Source: Verrucomicrobiota bacterium (GTDB lineage: Bacteria; Verrucomicrobiota; Verrucomicrobiia; JADLBR01). From it: 64,000 nt of DNA. Every line of letters starts with the position of its first letter. Positions within the stretch are counted from its first letter, which is position 1. A program made the position numbers and the translations under genes. Shown here one piece after another: positions 56,220-64,000 of this stretch. The notes below the pieces were generated by a model, which ran no database searches, was not told where the DNA came from, and worked only from the letters and a program-made list of their open reading frames with translations. The stretch is taken from NCBI GenBank assembly GCA_029560585.1, contig JAKQKQ010000024.1:24633-88632 (forward strand), read 5' to 3'.

Positions 56220-57046
56220 CGCTGGTGCTGAACTCGCGCCATCCCGAGGCCGGGAGGGTCCGGGAGCGCTTGGCGCGCCATGCCGCCGGACTCGGCGTCC
56301 CGCTGGAGTGCGTGGGGCCAGAGGATCCGAGGCTGCTGGCGGACCTGGCGGCGCGCGTGGAGGGGTTTGTGGTCGCCGGAGGTGATGGGACCCTGTTGGC
56401 GGCCGTGCCCGCTGCCGCGACGGCAGGCAGGCCCCTGCTCGGCATCAACATGGGCAGCCTGGGCTTTCTGACACCGGTTGTCTTGGCCGATGCGGAGGTG
56501 GCGGTGGCGGCGTTCGTCCGCGGCGACTGGAAGGCCCACCGGAGGACGCTGCTGCGCGCCCAGGTGGGGGCCGGGAACGGCGGGAAGCTTGACCGGGGCC
56601 TGGCATTGAATGAGGTCACGGTTGGCCGCAAGGGCGTTTCGCGGCTCGCGCGATTCCGCGTCTGGGTGGACGATGAGTTGGTCACGTCGTATTCCGCCGA
56701 TGGACTGATCATAACGACGCCGACGGGCAGCACGGCGTATTCCCTTTCGTCGCATGGCCCGGTGTTGACACCCGATGCTCCCGTCATCGGGCTGACGCCG
56801 ATTTGCCCCCACACTCTCTCGAATCGTCCGCTGGTGGTGTCGGATCGCTCGAGAATCCGGCTGCGGCCCGAGGCGGGATACGAGCTCGTGATCAGCGTGG
56901 ATGGCCGTCATGAAGAACCGCTGCTGGAGGGAGGGGAATTGTCGGTGGCACTCGCCGAGGAGCGATTGACCTTGGCCCTGCCCCGCGGATGCGGTTTCTT
57001 CGAGCTGCTCAGGAACAAATTGAACTGGCGCGGGTCGAACCTTTAG
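56195..57046 (+). CDS. nadK: NAD kinase
   Basis: Phosphorylates NAD to NADP. The 283-residue protein has the GGDGT motif (VVAGGDGTLLAAV), INMGSLGFL, the NE motif (ALNEVTVGR), and the glycine/threonine-rich nucleotide motif TPTGSTAYSLSSHGPVL, followed by PICPHTLSNRPLVV. The start ATG lies within the 3' end of the tlyA gene, and the two are frequently neighbours in bacteria. ptsN follows with 2 bases between stop and start. Confidence 0.97.
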   Translation: MCQEVRRLALVLNSRHPEAGRVRERLARHAAGLGVPLECVGPEDPRLLADLAARVEGFVVAGGDGTLLAAVPAAATAGRPLLGINMGSLGFLTPVVLADAEVAVAAFVRGDWKAHRRTLLRAQVGAGNGGKLDRGLALNEVTVGRKGVSRLARFRVWVDDELVTSYSADGLIITTPTGSTAYSLSSHGPVLTPDAPVIGLTPICPHTLSNRPLVVSDRSRIRLRPEAGYELVISVDGRHEEPLLEGGELSVALAEERLTLALPRGCGFFELLRNKLNWRGSNL

Positions 57047-57048
57047 CG

Positions 57049-57501
57049 ATGCGACTCTCGAATGTCCTGAAGCCGGAGATGGTGGTCCTGGGCCTCCGGG
57101 CGCGGACCCGTGACGAGGCGATTTCTGAGATCGTGGCTGTGATGGCGCGTGACCCCAGGATTGGAGATGCGAAGAGACTGCTGGACGAGATCATGGCCCG
57201 GGAGGGCGTCGAGAGCACGTGCCTGGGGTTTGAGACCGCGATCCCGCACGCGCGGACGGATCTGGTGCGCGAGATGGTGATGGCCGTGGGGCGCAGCGAC
57301 GAGGGCGTGCGGTTCGGGTGCGGTAGAGTGGCAAAACTGATTTTCGTGGTGGCGAATCCGCGCCAGATGGCCGCCGAGTACCTGCAGTTCGTCGGTGCGC
57401 TGGCGCGCGCGATGCGCTCGGACGAGGTGCGGGGCCGCCTGATGGCGGCGGGGGACGCGAAGGAATACATTCAGATTTTAAGCGGCGCAAAGGTGGGGTG
57501 A
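57049..57501 (+). CDS. ptsN: PTS EIIA(Ntr)-like regulatory protein
   Basis: EIIA domain of the fructose/nitrogen type, 150 residues. The phosphorylatable His sits in TAIPHARTD within the usual context GVESTCLGFETAIPHART. The rest follows the family (RLLDEIMAREG; KLIFVVANPRQMAAEYLQFV; LARAMRSDEVRGRLMAAG). I chose ATG 57049, two bases after the nadK stop; the upstream frame overlaps nadK. EI and HPr genes are not in the window, and no transport subunits adjoin, so a regulatory role is more likely than sugar uptake. Confidence 0.9.
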   Translation: MRLSNVLKPEMVVLGLRARTRDEAISEIVAVMARDPRIGDAKRLLDEIMAREGVESTCLGFETAIPHARTDLVREMVMAVGRSDEGVRFGCGRVAKLIFVVANPRQMAAEYLQFVGALARAMRSDEVRGRLMAAGDAKEYIQILSGAKVG

Positions 57502-58112
57502 GCGTGCGCGCGTTCGTTTCCGTGGGGCTGCCTTCCGAGGTGATCGGCGCCATGCTGTCGGCCCAGGCGCGGATGCGTTTGATCGGGCGACGATTGCCGG
57601 TGAGATGGAGTCGCCCGGCGGCGATGCACCTGACACTCCGATTTCTGGGAGACGTTCCCGAGGACGTGACGGGGCCTCTGGGAGACGCGGTGCGTGCGGC
57701 CTGCGCGCCCGTCGCACCATTCGTCCTTGAGACCGCAACGCTGGGTTGCTTCCCATCACCTGAGAGCGCCCGGGTCGTCTGGTTGGGCCTTGGCGGCGAA
57801 ACGGATGGGCTGGAGCGACTGGCCCGTGTCATCGCGGCGGCGACCGCCCCGTTTGTCACGCGGCAGGAGGATCGGGTTTTCGTCCCGCATCTGACGCTGG
57901 GACGGATCGGGGAGGCGAGGCGCGGTGATCTCGAGTTGCTGGCGAAAGGCGTTGCCTCGGTGGTCCCGGAGCGCGTCGTGTGGAGGGTGGGATCGGCGCG
58001 CCTGATGCGCAGCAACCTGAGGGCTGGGGGGGCGGAGCACGTCTTGCTTGCGGAGTGTCCGCTGCTGGGGGCGAAGACTGACGCATCAGATGGCCGATCC
58101 GAAAGCCCGTAA
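57498..58112 (+). CDS. thpR: RNA 2',3'-cyclic phosphodiesterase
   Basis: Two-histidine phosphoesterase of the ThpR/LigT family that opens 2',3'-cyclic phosphates on RNA ends. Both HxTL motifs are present: MHLTLRFLGDV (near residue 45) and PHLTLGRIGE (near 130). The N-terminus RAFVSVGLPSEVIGAML is typical. The GTG start overlaps the ptsN stop as GTGA. The last residues, after HVLLAECPL, are not conserved. It ends the tlyA-nadK-ptsN-thpR unit. Confidence 0.9.
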   Translation: MSVRAFVSVGLPSEVIGAMLSAQARMRLIGRRLPVRWSRPAAMHLTLRFLGDVPEDVTGPLGDAVRAACAPVAPFVLETATLGCFPSPESARVVWLGLGGETDGLERLARVIAAATAPFVTRQEDRVFVPHLTLGRIGEARRGDLELLAKGVASVVPERVVWRVGSARLMRSNLRAGGAEHVLLAECPLLGAKTDASDGRSESP

Positions 58113-58278
58113 CCCCCGGTGCCGTGTGAAGGCGTTTCGGGCGGCGGTCGCAATGCGCTGCGCGCGTGATGGAAAAGGGACGATGGCGGGCCGGACGGCA
58201 GATGACAAGAGATGCAATCGCAATTATAGAAACACGGAATTTCCATTAGCTGAAATTCGATTGTCGAAAAAGGTATTG

Positions 58279-60276
58279 ATGTTTTTCGCCCTGGCCGCGA
58301 AAATGCAACCAGTGAAGAGGGCCGTCCAACTTTGCCATGGCCTGGTGCGGGGCGGGCGAGAGAAGTCGTGGGGCGTCGCCGGGGGGGCGAGGCTTTTGGC
58401 GGCTGCGCTGGCGGGGCTGTTGCTGGCTTGCGGCGAGTGTGGGGCGCAGGTCGTCACGAACTGGTGGGACACCAACGGGGTCACGGCCGGTGCCGGTGGG
58501 CCGAGTCCGACCGGGCGGTGGACAAACGCGTGGTGGAGCGGCAGCTCGGCGGGCACGGACACGACGAGCAACTGGACGCAGGGTGCCGTGGCGGCCTTCT
58601 CGGCCGGGACCGACGCGACCGGGAATTACACGATAAGCGTCTATGGCACCCAACAGGTTGCCGGCATTCTGAAAGAAGACGGGGGCACGGCCAACCCGGC
58701 CGTCTCGGGCGCGGGAGCGGCAATGATCCAATTTGTCGGGCCCAATCCTTTTTACCGTGGGAGCATGACGCTCAATTCCATGACCATCGAGGGGAGCAAC
58801 ACGCTGAGACTTTCGGCGGGCGCCTACATCCAGGACAGCACGCTCATCCGCGATTGGGGCAACAACGCCGCGACGCCGTTCTCGATTCTCGTCCCCGTGG
58901 GTGGCAGCGGCACGATCCGGAATCCAGGGAACACGTTCTCGGGTGGCGTGACTCTGGACACGAACGGCATACTGACGTTCGGCCGTAACCCCGGGGCCAG
59001 CACGTTGAATCCTGACAACGGGACAAACAACTGGCTTGGCGTTGGCCAGCTCGTCCTGAGGCAGGGTTCGATTTTGGCGTCCCGCCAACCCGCGATCTTG
59101 GTCTCGAATTCCTGGCGGACGCTGACCAATGCCGTCGTGATCGATGGTGACACCACCATCAACGCCACCCGCGCCCTGGGGCCAACCAACGGGTACAACC
59201 ACGTGACCCTTGCGGGTCCCGTGTCGCTGACGGGAAACCGCATGATAAGCGTCAGCGAGATTCCCGGCATTGGGACACCGACCAACACGGTCACGGAGAT
59301 CAGCGGCGAGATTTCCGATGGCGGCGGCAACTTCCAATTGAGGAAGGGTGGCATCGGCCTGCTGGTGCTTTCGGGGAGCAACAGTTTCACCGGCGGGCTC
59401 GAGATCCGGGACGGATATGTCGCGCTGGGCAGTGCCAACGCACTGAATCCGGCCGCGCCTAATGTGGTGAGCTTCGCGTCGACCAACAGGACGAAGGTTT
59501 TTGCGCTCAATGGCAACAGCGTCACGGTCGGGGGATTGACGACCGGTCCAACGGTTGGCAACAGCATCGTCGCCAACGGTGCGGCGGGTGCGGCGACCCT
59601 AACGGTAAGCAACGGCGTCGATAACAGCTTTGGGGGTGTGCTGGACAATGGCACGGCCGGGGCCCTTGCGCTGGTCAAGGCGGGCACGGGAACCCTGTCG
59701 CTGGCAGGCGCCAACACCTACACCGGTGCGACGACCGTGGCGGGGGGGACCCTTCTCGTGAATGGTTCCCATATCGGGGCGGGTCCAGGCGACTACACGA
59801 TCCAGGGCGGGGGAATCCTCGGGGGTACGGGGCTGATCGCCGCGGCCATCCACGTGTTGGCCAATGGGTTCGTCGCGCCGGGTGCCACCGTGGGAACGCT
59901 GACCACCAGCAATACCTTTGATCTCGACGGGGTGCTCCAGATCGATTTGGCGAACGCCGCGGGGTCGCAGGGCCTCAGCGACATGCTCGACGTCAACGGG
60001 TTCTTCGACATGACCAACGGCACGGTCCAGTTCGTGTTCGGCGGGACGATGACCAACGATCACTATGTCTTCGCCGAGTATGACTCGATCTCGGGCGGCG
60101 CGTTTTTGGACGTGCTGAACATGCCCACGGGCTACATGATCGACTACCAGTTCGGTGCCGGAGACAACCAGATTGCGCTGGTGATTCCGGAACCCTCGAC
60201 GTTCGCGTTGATTGGCTTTGGCGCGCTGGTGCTTGTCGGCGGGGGCCTGCGCAACCGCAAGAGACCGGGCCGCTGA
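58279..60276 (+). CDS. PEP-CTERM surface protein with autotransporter-type beta repeats
   Basis: Exported 665-residue protein. A long N-terminal region has a signal segment (LLAAALAGLLLACGECGAQV). A Gly/Thr/Asn-rich beta-solenoid follows, with two recognisable autotransporter-associated strand repeats: KGGIGLLVLSGSNSFTGGLE and KAGTGTLSLAGANTYTGATT. The C-terminus is a PEP-CTERM sorting signal: VIPEPSTFALIG, a hydrophobic helix, then basic RNRKRPGR. In the PEP-CTERM/exosortase model such proteins are cleaved and linked to extracellular polymer; no exosortase gene is in the window. I chose ATG 58279 because AAAAAGG lies 5 bases ahead; ATG 58306 is possible. The 58113-58278 leader is AT-rich with a small GGAATTTC/GAAATTC hairpin. 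Confidence 0.88.
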   Translation: MFFALAAKMQPVKRAVQLCHGLVRGGREKSWGVAGGARLLAAALAGLLLACGECGAQVVTNWWDTNGVTAGAGGPSPTGRWTNAWWSGSSAGTDTTSNWTQGAVAAFSAGTDATGNYTISVYGTQQVAGILKEDGGTANPAVSGAGAAMIQFVGPNPFYRGSMTLNSMTIEGSNTLRLSAGAYIQDSTLIRDWGNNAATPFSILVPVGGSGTIRNPGNTFSGGVTLDTNGILTFGRNPGASTLNPDNGTNNWLGVGQLVLRQGSILASRQPAILVSNSWRTLTNAVVIDGDTTINATRALGPTNGYNHVTLAGPVSLTGNRMISVSEIPGIGTPTNTVTEISGEISDGGGNFQLRKGGIGLLVLSGSNSFTGGLEIRDGYVALGSANALNPAAPNVVSFASTNRTKVFALNGNSVTVGGLTTGPTVGNSIVANGAAGAATLTVSNGVDNSFGGVLDNGTAGALALVKAGTGTLSLAGANTYTGATTVAGGTLLVNGSHIGAGPGDYTIQGGGILGGTGLIAAAIHVLANGFVAPGATVGTLTTSNTFDLDGVLQIDLANAAGSQGLSDMLDVNGFFDMTNGTVQFVFGGTMTNDHYVFAEYDSISGGAFLDVLNMPTGYMIDYQFGAGDNQIALVIPEPSTFALIGFGALVLVGGGLRNRKRPGR

Positions 60277-60366
60277 GTTTCCCCGAGGCGATTGCTAGGG
60301 CTCGGCCGAGACCAAGGATATTCCGGGCCCATCGGTTGGGAGGGCTGTGGTCGTGGGTTGGACGTT

Positions 60367-61296
60367 TCAAGAATCAAGGGCTGACCCCCGCGCCCATTCT
60401 GACCCCGGCGCCCATTCTGGGACGATGCGCGCCGCGGTGTGGGTGGGCAATTCATCGGGGGGAACATCGAGCCAGAGGGTACCGGTCTCGCGACGGAACC
60501 AGGTCATCTGGCGCTTTGCGAATTGGCGGGTGGCGGTGGTCAGGCTGGCGCGGGCGTCGGGCTCGGCGCAGCGACCGGCCAAGAATTCCTCTATCTGGCG
60601 GATGCCGAGGGCCTGGGAAGCGGTGGCACCGGGCCGGAGGCCGGCCGCCTTGAGGCGCCGAACTTCATCGATGGCGCCGGCCTCGAACATGGCGTCCACG
60701 CGAGCCTCGATCCGCGCGCGGAGGTGGTGGGGGTCGCGGCGGAGGATGACCAAGGTGAACGGTTCGGGGGCGGTGGCCCACGAGGCGGGTGTCGAGGGGG
60801 AACCTTGGAGGGCGATGGCCAGCGCGCGCTCGACCCGGCGCCGATTGCGGAGATCGATGCGCTCGGCGGCCTCGGGGTCCGCCTGACGCAGTTCGGTGAC
60901 GAGGTCTGGAAGGGAGCGGGCGGAGAGGGCATCGCGCAGTTGGGGAGGCGTTGGCGGGTTGGGGTCGAGGCCGAACCGAAGCGCACGGATATAGAGCCCG
61001 GTGCCGCCGACGACTAGGGGGACACGGCCGCGGCCGCGAATGGAGTTGGTCGCGGCGCGAGCCGACGCGAGCCACTGCGCGACGGTGAAGTCCTCACTGA
61101 TACTGGCGATGTCGAGGCAGTGGTGCGGCACCCGGGCACGGTCGGTGGCGGAGGGTTTTGCGCTGAGGATATCGAGCCCACGATATACCTGCATGGAATC
61201 GGCGGCGATAATCTCGGCACCGATCCTCACCGCGAGTTCGACGGCAACGGCGGATTTACCGGAGGCCGTGGGGCCGGCGAGGATGAGGAGGGACAT
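60367..61296 (-). CDS. miaA: tRNA dimethylallyltransferase
   Basis: Adds a dimethylallyl group to A37 of tRNAs that read U-starting codons. The P-loop is AGPTASGKSAVAVELA. It is followed by IAADSMQVYRGLDILSAKP, VPHHCLDI and VVGGTGLYIRAL, and by RRDPHHLRARIEARVDAMFE and RQFAKRQMTWFRRE of the tRNA-binding part. Length 309 is normal. The last 16 or so residues (EWAPGSEWARGSALDS) come from an 18-base tandem repeat at the gene's 3' end and are unlike other MiaA proteins. No Shine-Dalgarno sequence is clear. Confidence 0.95.
   Translation of the reverse strand: MSLLILAGPTASGKSAVAVELAVRIGAEIIAADSMQVYRGLDILSAKPSATDRARVPHHCLDIASISEDFTVAQWLASARAATNSIRGRGRVPLVVGGTGLYIRALRFGLDPNPPTPPQLRDALSARSLPDLVTELRQADPEAAERIDLRNRRRVERALAIALQGSPSTPASWATAPEPFTLVILRRDPHHLRARIEARVDAMFEAGAIDEVRRLKAAGLRPGATASQALGIRQIEEFLAGRCAEPDARASLTTATRQFAKRQMTWFRRETGTLWLDVPPDELPTHTAARIVPEWAPGSEWARGSALDS
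60381..60419. repeat. 18-base tandem repeat at the 3' end of miaA
   Basis: Two units of the form CTGACCCC(C/G)GCGCCCATT (60381-60398 and 60399-60416) followed by CTG. On the reverse strand they encode the hexapeptides EWAPGS and EWARGS at the MiaA C-terminus. The adjoining TCAAGGGCTGACCCC looks like a dispersed intergenic motif that has grown into the gene. Confidence 0.75.
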
Positions 61297-61337
61297 GGGG
61301 CGCGCTCAACAAGGAGGGGGAAACGTCGCGAGTCAAA

Positions 61338-61378
61338 GGCCGGAATTTCACGGTCTGACGACAGTGAAGTATCCGGGC
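61338..61378 (-). repeat. Degenerate REP-like palindrome (copy D)
   Basis: GGCCGGAATTTCAC and GTGAAGTATCCGGGC form the outer arms; the inner stem has diverged compared with copies at 8327, 46024 and 63861. Orientation is opposite to the copies at 8327 and 63861. Confidence 0.65.
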
Positions 61379-61429
61379 AAAGGGGGGAAGCACAAGCCCT
61401 ATGTCGAGGGGCAGGGCATTTGGTTCGCT

Positions 61430-61515
61430 CGACCGAAGCCGTTGCTTTAGCCTGTTTCGTGCCCGATTCAGCCTAGAGGCTGAACTCCAACAGGTTGCTG
61501 TCGAATAACCAAGAG
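61430..61515 (+). repeat. Direct repeat flanking the helicase gene (copy E)
   Basis: Begins CGACCGAAG and continues GCTTTAGCCTGTTTCGTGCC to AACCAAGAG. The same block, with a 10-base or so insertion, recurs at 63695-63789 in the same orientation. It contains a perfect TTCAGCC/GGCTGAA hairpin (61478-61495). Confidence 0.85.
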
Positions 61516-61607
61516 CTCTGTGTCGGAGGGCACCGGCGTTCCCTTGGGTCTCTGACGGGCACATCGCCTCTGGTGTCGAATGATGACTCTTGGTCGCTGG
61601 CATGGCA

Positions 61608-63596
61608 TCAGGACCAGTCCCACGGATCGAATTCGGCGTCGCGGTGGCGGTGTCCGCGGTGGGCGGTTTCGCGGGGGATGCGGATCTGCACGGGCTCGGC
61701 GAGGCCCGGCGGGAGCTCGGTGAGGAAGCGGGATGGTCTCTGGAAGAGGTCGCCACCGGCGGCACCGCGGCCGAATCGCATCTGGGGGAAGGTGAGGTAG
61801 AGGCGTTTCTTGGCGCGCGTGACGGCGACGTAGAACAAGCGACGTTCCTCCTCCAGTTGAGCCTCATCGTCTATCAGGCGGCCGAGGGGGAACGCGCCGT
61901 CGCAGAGCATGATGACAAAGGCGGCCTCCCACTCGAGGCCCTTGGCCTGATGGACGGTGCTGAGGCGCAAGACGTCGCCGTCATCGGCGCCGCCGTAAGA
62001 GGCGTCTAGGCCGGTCATGAGGGAGAGCTGCGCGAGCAAATCGGGGACGGAATCGAAGCGGCGGGAGAATTCCTGCAGTTGCTGGATATCGTCGATTCGC
62101 TGCTGGTGGTTGTCGTACTTCAGGTTGAGCATGTCCCGGTAGCAGGCGTCGAGGATCCAGGAGATGGCATCCGGGACAGAGGGGCCGGGCTGGGCGCGGA
62201 GCTGGGCGATGAGCTGCCTGAGCTGGCGCCAGTCTTTCACGGCCTTGGCTGGCGCGATGTCTTCGGGCCACTCGCTCTGGCCGCGGACCCGCTGCCAGAG
62301 TTTTTCTGCGGAGCGGTCGCCGACCCCCGGCATGAGTCTGGCGACGCGCTTGAATGCGATTTCATCGAAGGGGTTGAATGCAGTCTTGAGATAGGCGGCG
62401 ACGTCCTTCACGTGGGCCTGTTCGAAGAACTGGATGCCCGAGGTGATGACGAACGGGATGTGGCATCGCACCAGTTCCATCTGGAGCTCGATCGCATGGG
62501 CGTGGGCGCGGTACAGGACGGCAATCTCCCGCAGGGGTGTGCCGTCGGAGTGCAGGCTGAGGATCTCGCGCGCGATGAATCGGGCCTGGCCATCGGCGTC
62601 AGGCGTGGCGACGAGGTGGGGGCGGACACCGGCGGCGAGGGTCGACCGGAGCGCCTTGGGAAACTGGCGGCTGTTGTTGGCGATGGAGGCGTTGGCGAGC
62701 GATAGGATCTGGGGGACCGAGCGGTAGTTGAGCTCGATGCGGTAGACGCGGGAACCGGGGTACCGGTCGGGGAAAGAGAGGATGTTCTCGAAGTTGGCGC
62801 CGCGCCAGGAGTAGATGCTCTGGGCGTCATCGCCGACCACCGTAACGTTGCGGTGGGCGGAGGCGACGAGGTCTATGAAATCGGCCTGGACCCGATTCGT
62901 ATCCTGATACTCGTCGACGAGGACGCATGCCCAGCGGTCCTGATAGTGCCGGGCGAGGCGCGGGTCGCGACGGAGGAGATCGAGGGGGAGGGTCAACAGG
63001 TCGTCATAGTCGGCGGCGTTGGACGCGAGTTTTCGCTTCCGGTACTCATCGGCGAGCCGGGACAGGGCGTCGGCGAATTCCTCAAGGTGGGCATATCCGG
63101 TGGCGAGGAGTTCGTCTAGGGGGCGAGTGGTGTTGGCGGAGAAGGACAGGAGTTCGAGGATGGCGCCGGCCTTTGGAAATCGTTTCTCTTTCGGATCGAC
63201 GCCGATGGCGGGGAAGCAGGCGGCCAAGAGATCGCGGGCATCGTCGCGGTCCAGGATGGTGAAGCCGGGCTCGAGGCCGACGGCCGGGGCATGGCGCCGG
63301 AGGATGCGGTTGCCGACGCTGTGGAAGGTGCCCCCCCAGAGGCGCGAGATGTCGTGGGGCAGGAGATTGCGAACGCGCTCGAGCATTTCGCGGGCGGCCT
63401 TGTTCGTGAACGTGAGGAGGAGGATGTTCTCCGGGGGCAGGCCGTTTTCGACGAGGAAGGCGACGCGGTAGGTGAGGGTGCGCGTTTTGCCACTGCCGGC
63501 ACCGGCGAGGACGAGCGCTGGGCCGGGGGGGGCCGTGGCGGCGGCGAGCTGGTCGGGGTTGAGCTCTTTGGGATAATCGATGCCTGTGGTCGCCAT
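61608..63596 (-). CDS. UvrD/PcrA-type superfamily 1 DNA helicase
   Basis: ATP-dependent 3'-5' helicase of the UvrD/PcrA/Rep family, 662 residues. Motif Ia region and Walker A are LVLAGAGSGKTRTLTYRVAF, motif Ib is LLLTFTNKAAREML, Walker B is ACVLVDEYQDTNRVQADF and motif III is VVGDDAQSIYSWRGA. Motif V is LSTVHQAKGLEWEAAFVIML and motif VI is LFYVAVTRAKKRLYL. It is shorter than PcrA/UvrD (about 720) and lacks their C-terminal Tudor-like end. I chose ATG 63596 (MATTGIDYPKELNPDQ); TTG 63620 is upstream. Both sides carry the same pair of repeats. Confidence 0.93.
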   Translation of the reverse strand: MATTGIDYPKELNPDQLAAATAPPGPALVLAGAGSGKTRTLTYRVAFLVENGLPPENILLLTFTNKAAREMLERVRNLLPHDISRLWGGTFHSVGNRILRRHAPAVGLEPGFTILDRDDARDLLAACFPAIGVDPKEKRFPKAGAILELLSFSANTTRPLDELLATGYAHLEEFADALSRLADEYRKRKLASNAADYDDLLTLPLDLLRRDPRLARHYQDRWACVLVDEYQDTNRVQADFIDLVASAHRNVTVVGDDAQSIYSWRGANFENILSFPDRYPGSRVYRIELNYRSVPQILSLANASIANNSRQFPKALRSTLAAGVRPHLVATPDADGQARFIAREILSLHSDGTPLREIAVLYRAHAHAIELQMELVRCHIPFVITSGIQFFEQAHVKDVAAYLKTAFNPFDEIAFKRVARLMPGVGDRSAEKLWQRVRGQSEWPEDIAPAKAVKDWRQLRQLIAQLRAQPGPSVPDAISWILDACYRDMLNLKYDNHQQRIDDIQQLQEFSRRFDSVPDLLAQLSLMTGLDASYGGADDGDVLRLSTVHQAKGLEWEAAFVIMLCDGAFPLGRLIDDEAQLEEERRLFYVAVTRAKKRLYLTFPQMRFGRGAAGGDLFQRPSRFLTELPPGLAEPVQIRIPRETAHRGHRHRDAEFDPWDWS

Positions 63597-63694
63597 GGTC
63601 GTCCGGGGAGGTTCGACCAAGTTGTGACGAATGCAAGGCGGGTCTGATGGGGGGCGTGGGGTGTGGCGGGTGGGCGGAGGGCTTTGGGGTCGTT

Positions 63695-63789
63695 CGACCG
63701 AAGCTGTTGGAGTCCAGGCTTTAGCCTGTTTCGTGCCCGATTCAGCCTAAGGGGTGAACTCCAACAGGTTGCTGTCGAATAACCAAGAG
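63695..63789 (+). repeat. Direct repeat flanking the helicase gene (copy F)
   Basis: Matches 61430-61515. This copy has an outer 10-bp inverted repeat, CTGTTGGAGT (63704-63713) with ACTCCAACAG (63758-63767), that the other copy has lost. The full unit therefore looks like a palindromic element. Confidence 0.85.
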
Positions 63790-63860
63790 CCCTCGTGGTG
63801 GGAGCAGGGGCCCCGCGCATCGCTTGACGGTGGGGGGGCATTTAGCTACAGGGGATGGTC

Positions 63861-64000
63861 TAGCCCGGATATTTCACAGCCTTGCGGGCTGTGAAATTCC
63901 GGGCTCTGGGAAAACCGCGCCATGAGAGCCATTTATTGGGAAAGGTCTGGCAAAGACTGGGATTTTTCGTGGTTGCAGAGTGTGTTTCGCGGATCGGTGG
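63861..64000 (+). repeat. Dispersed intergenic repeat with palindromic head (copy B, cut by window edge)
   Basis: Same unit as 8327-8465. The head here forms a better hairpin: AGCCCGGATATTTCACAGCC with GGCTGTGAAATTCCGGGCT. The tail matches to the last base of the window, so the true length is unknown. Confidence 0.85.

Larger units (their letters stand above)
61297..61607. other. Repeat-rich intergenic region between miaA and the helicase gene
   Basis: About 310 bases with no supported gene. It contains a palindromic element (61338-61378) and a repeat (61430-61515) that recurs on the other side of the helicase gene. It also contains the miaA promoter side and the 3' flank of the helicase gene. 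Confidence 0.6.
63621..64000. other. Repeat-rich intergenic region at the window's right edge
   Basis: About 380 bases with no supported gene. It holds the direct-repeat copy at 63695-63789 and the REP-headed repeat at 63861-64000, which runs into the window edge. The helicase promoter should be at the left end. Confidence 0.6.

Noticed and set aside
58048..58278. Upstream extension of the PEP-CTERM frame overlapping thpR
   Set aside because: ATG 58279 has a good Shine-Dalgarno sequence and leads directly to the signal region; the extension is not signal-like.
61608..63596. Helicase gene as part of an anti-phage system
   Set aside because: Motifs are those of ordinary UvrD/PcrA repair helicases and no partner nuclease or sensor gene is adjacent; only repeats surround it.

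Overview
The window is one contiguous stretch of GC-rich bacterial chromosome with tightly packed genes on both strands. Several features point to the Planctomycetes-Verrucomicrobia-Chlamydiae group, most likely a Verrucomicrobiota-like heterotroph that degrades polysaccharides. These are a DUF1549/DUF1553 + DUF1501 + pre-peptidase-domain operon, a XylR-type regulator with an AraC DNA-binding end, a PEP-CTERM autotransporter-repeat surface protein, a secreted sulfatase, a GH51 arabinofuranosidase, a heparinase-type lyase, and an McsB-ClpC pair in an organism with an outer membrane. The assignment is inferred from gene content; no rRNA or tRNA gene was found to anchor it.

Layout. 1-8.2 kb: heparinase II/III-like protein (5' end outside the window), a class I methyltransferase, formate-THF ligase (fhs) and a GH51 enzyme. 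8.2-8.6 kb: a non-coding gap with a dispersed repeat and a perfect 16-bp inverted repeat. 8.6-15.3 kb: the DUF1549/DUF1501/PPC operon, divergent from the XylR-type regulator. 15.4-16.9 kb: an apparently more AT-rich, scarred patch with a small secreted protein, a broken beta-propeller fragment and a truncated four-helix-bundle gene fused in frame to a sulfatase. 18.9-25.9 kb: DUF434 and VOC proteins, then a reverse-strand unit of porin, CHASE4/Hpt/CheA-like kinase, CheY and CheX, then an orphan ParA. 26-41.8 kb: mcsB-clpC, an M14-like peptidase, a beta-helix protein, Nif3, panE-like, lspA-nadA, an OmpA-domain membrane protein, a protein with two degenerate receiver domains, an amidase, a VC0807-like membrane protein and a TadZ/CpaE-like ATPase. 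42-46 kb: thiC under a TPP riboswitch, divergent from a secreted alpha/alpha-toroid protein. 46-58 kb: housekeeping genes serS, dnaG-rpoD, xseA-xseB, dxs, tlyA-nadK-ptsN-thpR. 58-64 kb: PEP-CTERM protein, miaA and a UvrD/PcrA helicase bracketed by repeats.

How the genes work together. The secreted lyase, arabinofuranosidase, sulfatase, beta-helix and toroid proteins fit scavenging of complex plant or algal polysaccharides, with the XylR-type protein as a possible sugar-responsive switch. The porin-kinase-CheY-CheX unit looks like a compact phosphorelay linked to an outer-membrane channel. McsB-ClpC suggests arginine-phosphate-tagged proteolysis without the usual Firmicutes partners alongside. 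Mobile-like signals are short palindromic and direct repeats between genes; no insertion sequence, prophage or CRISPR array was seen.
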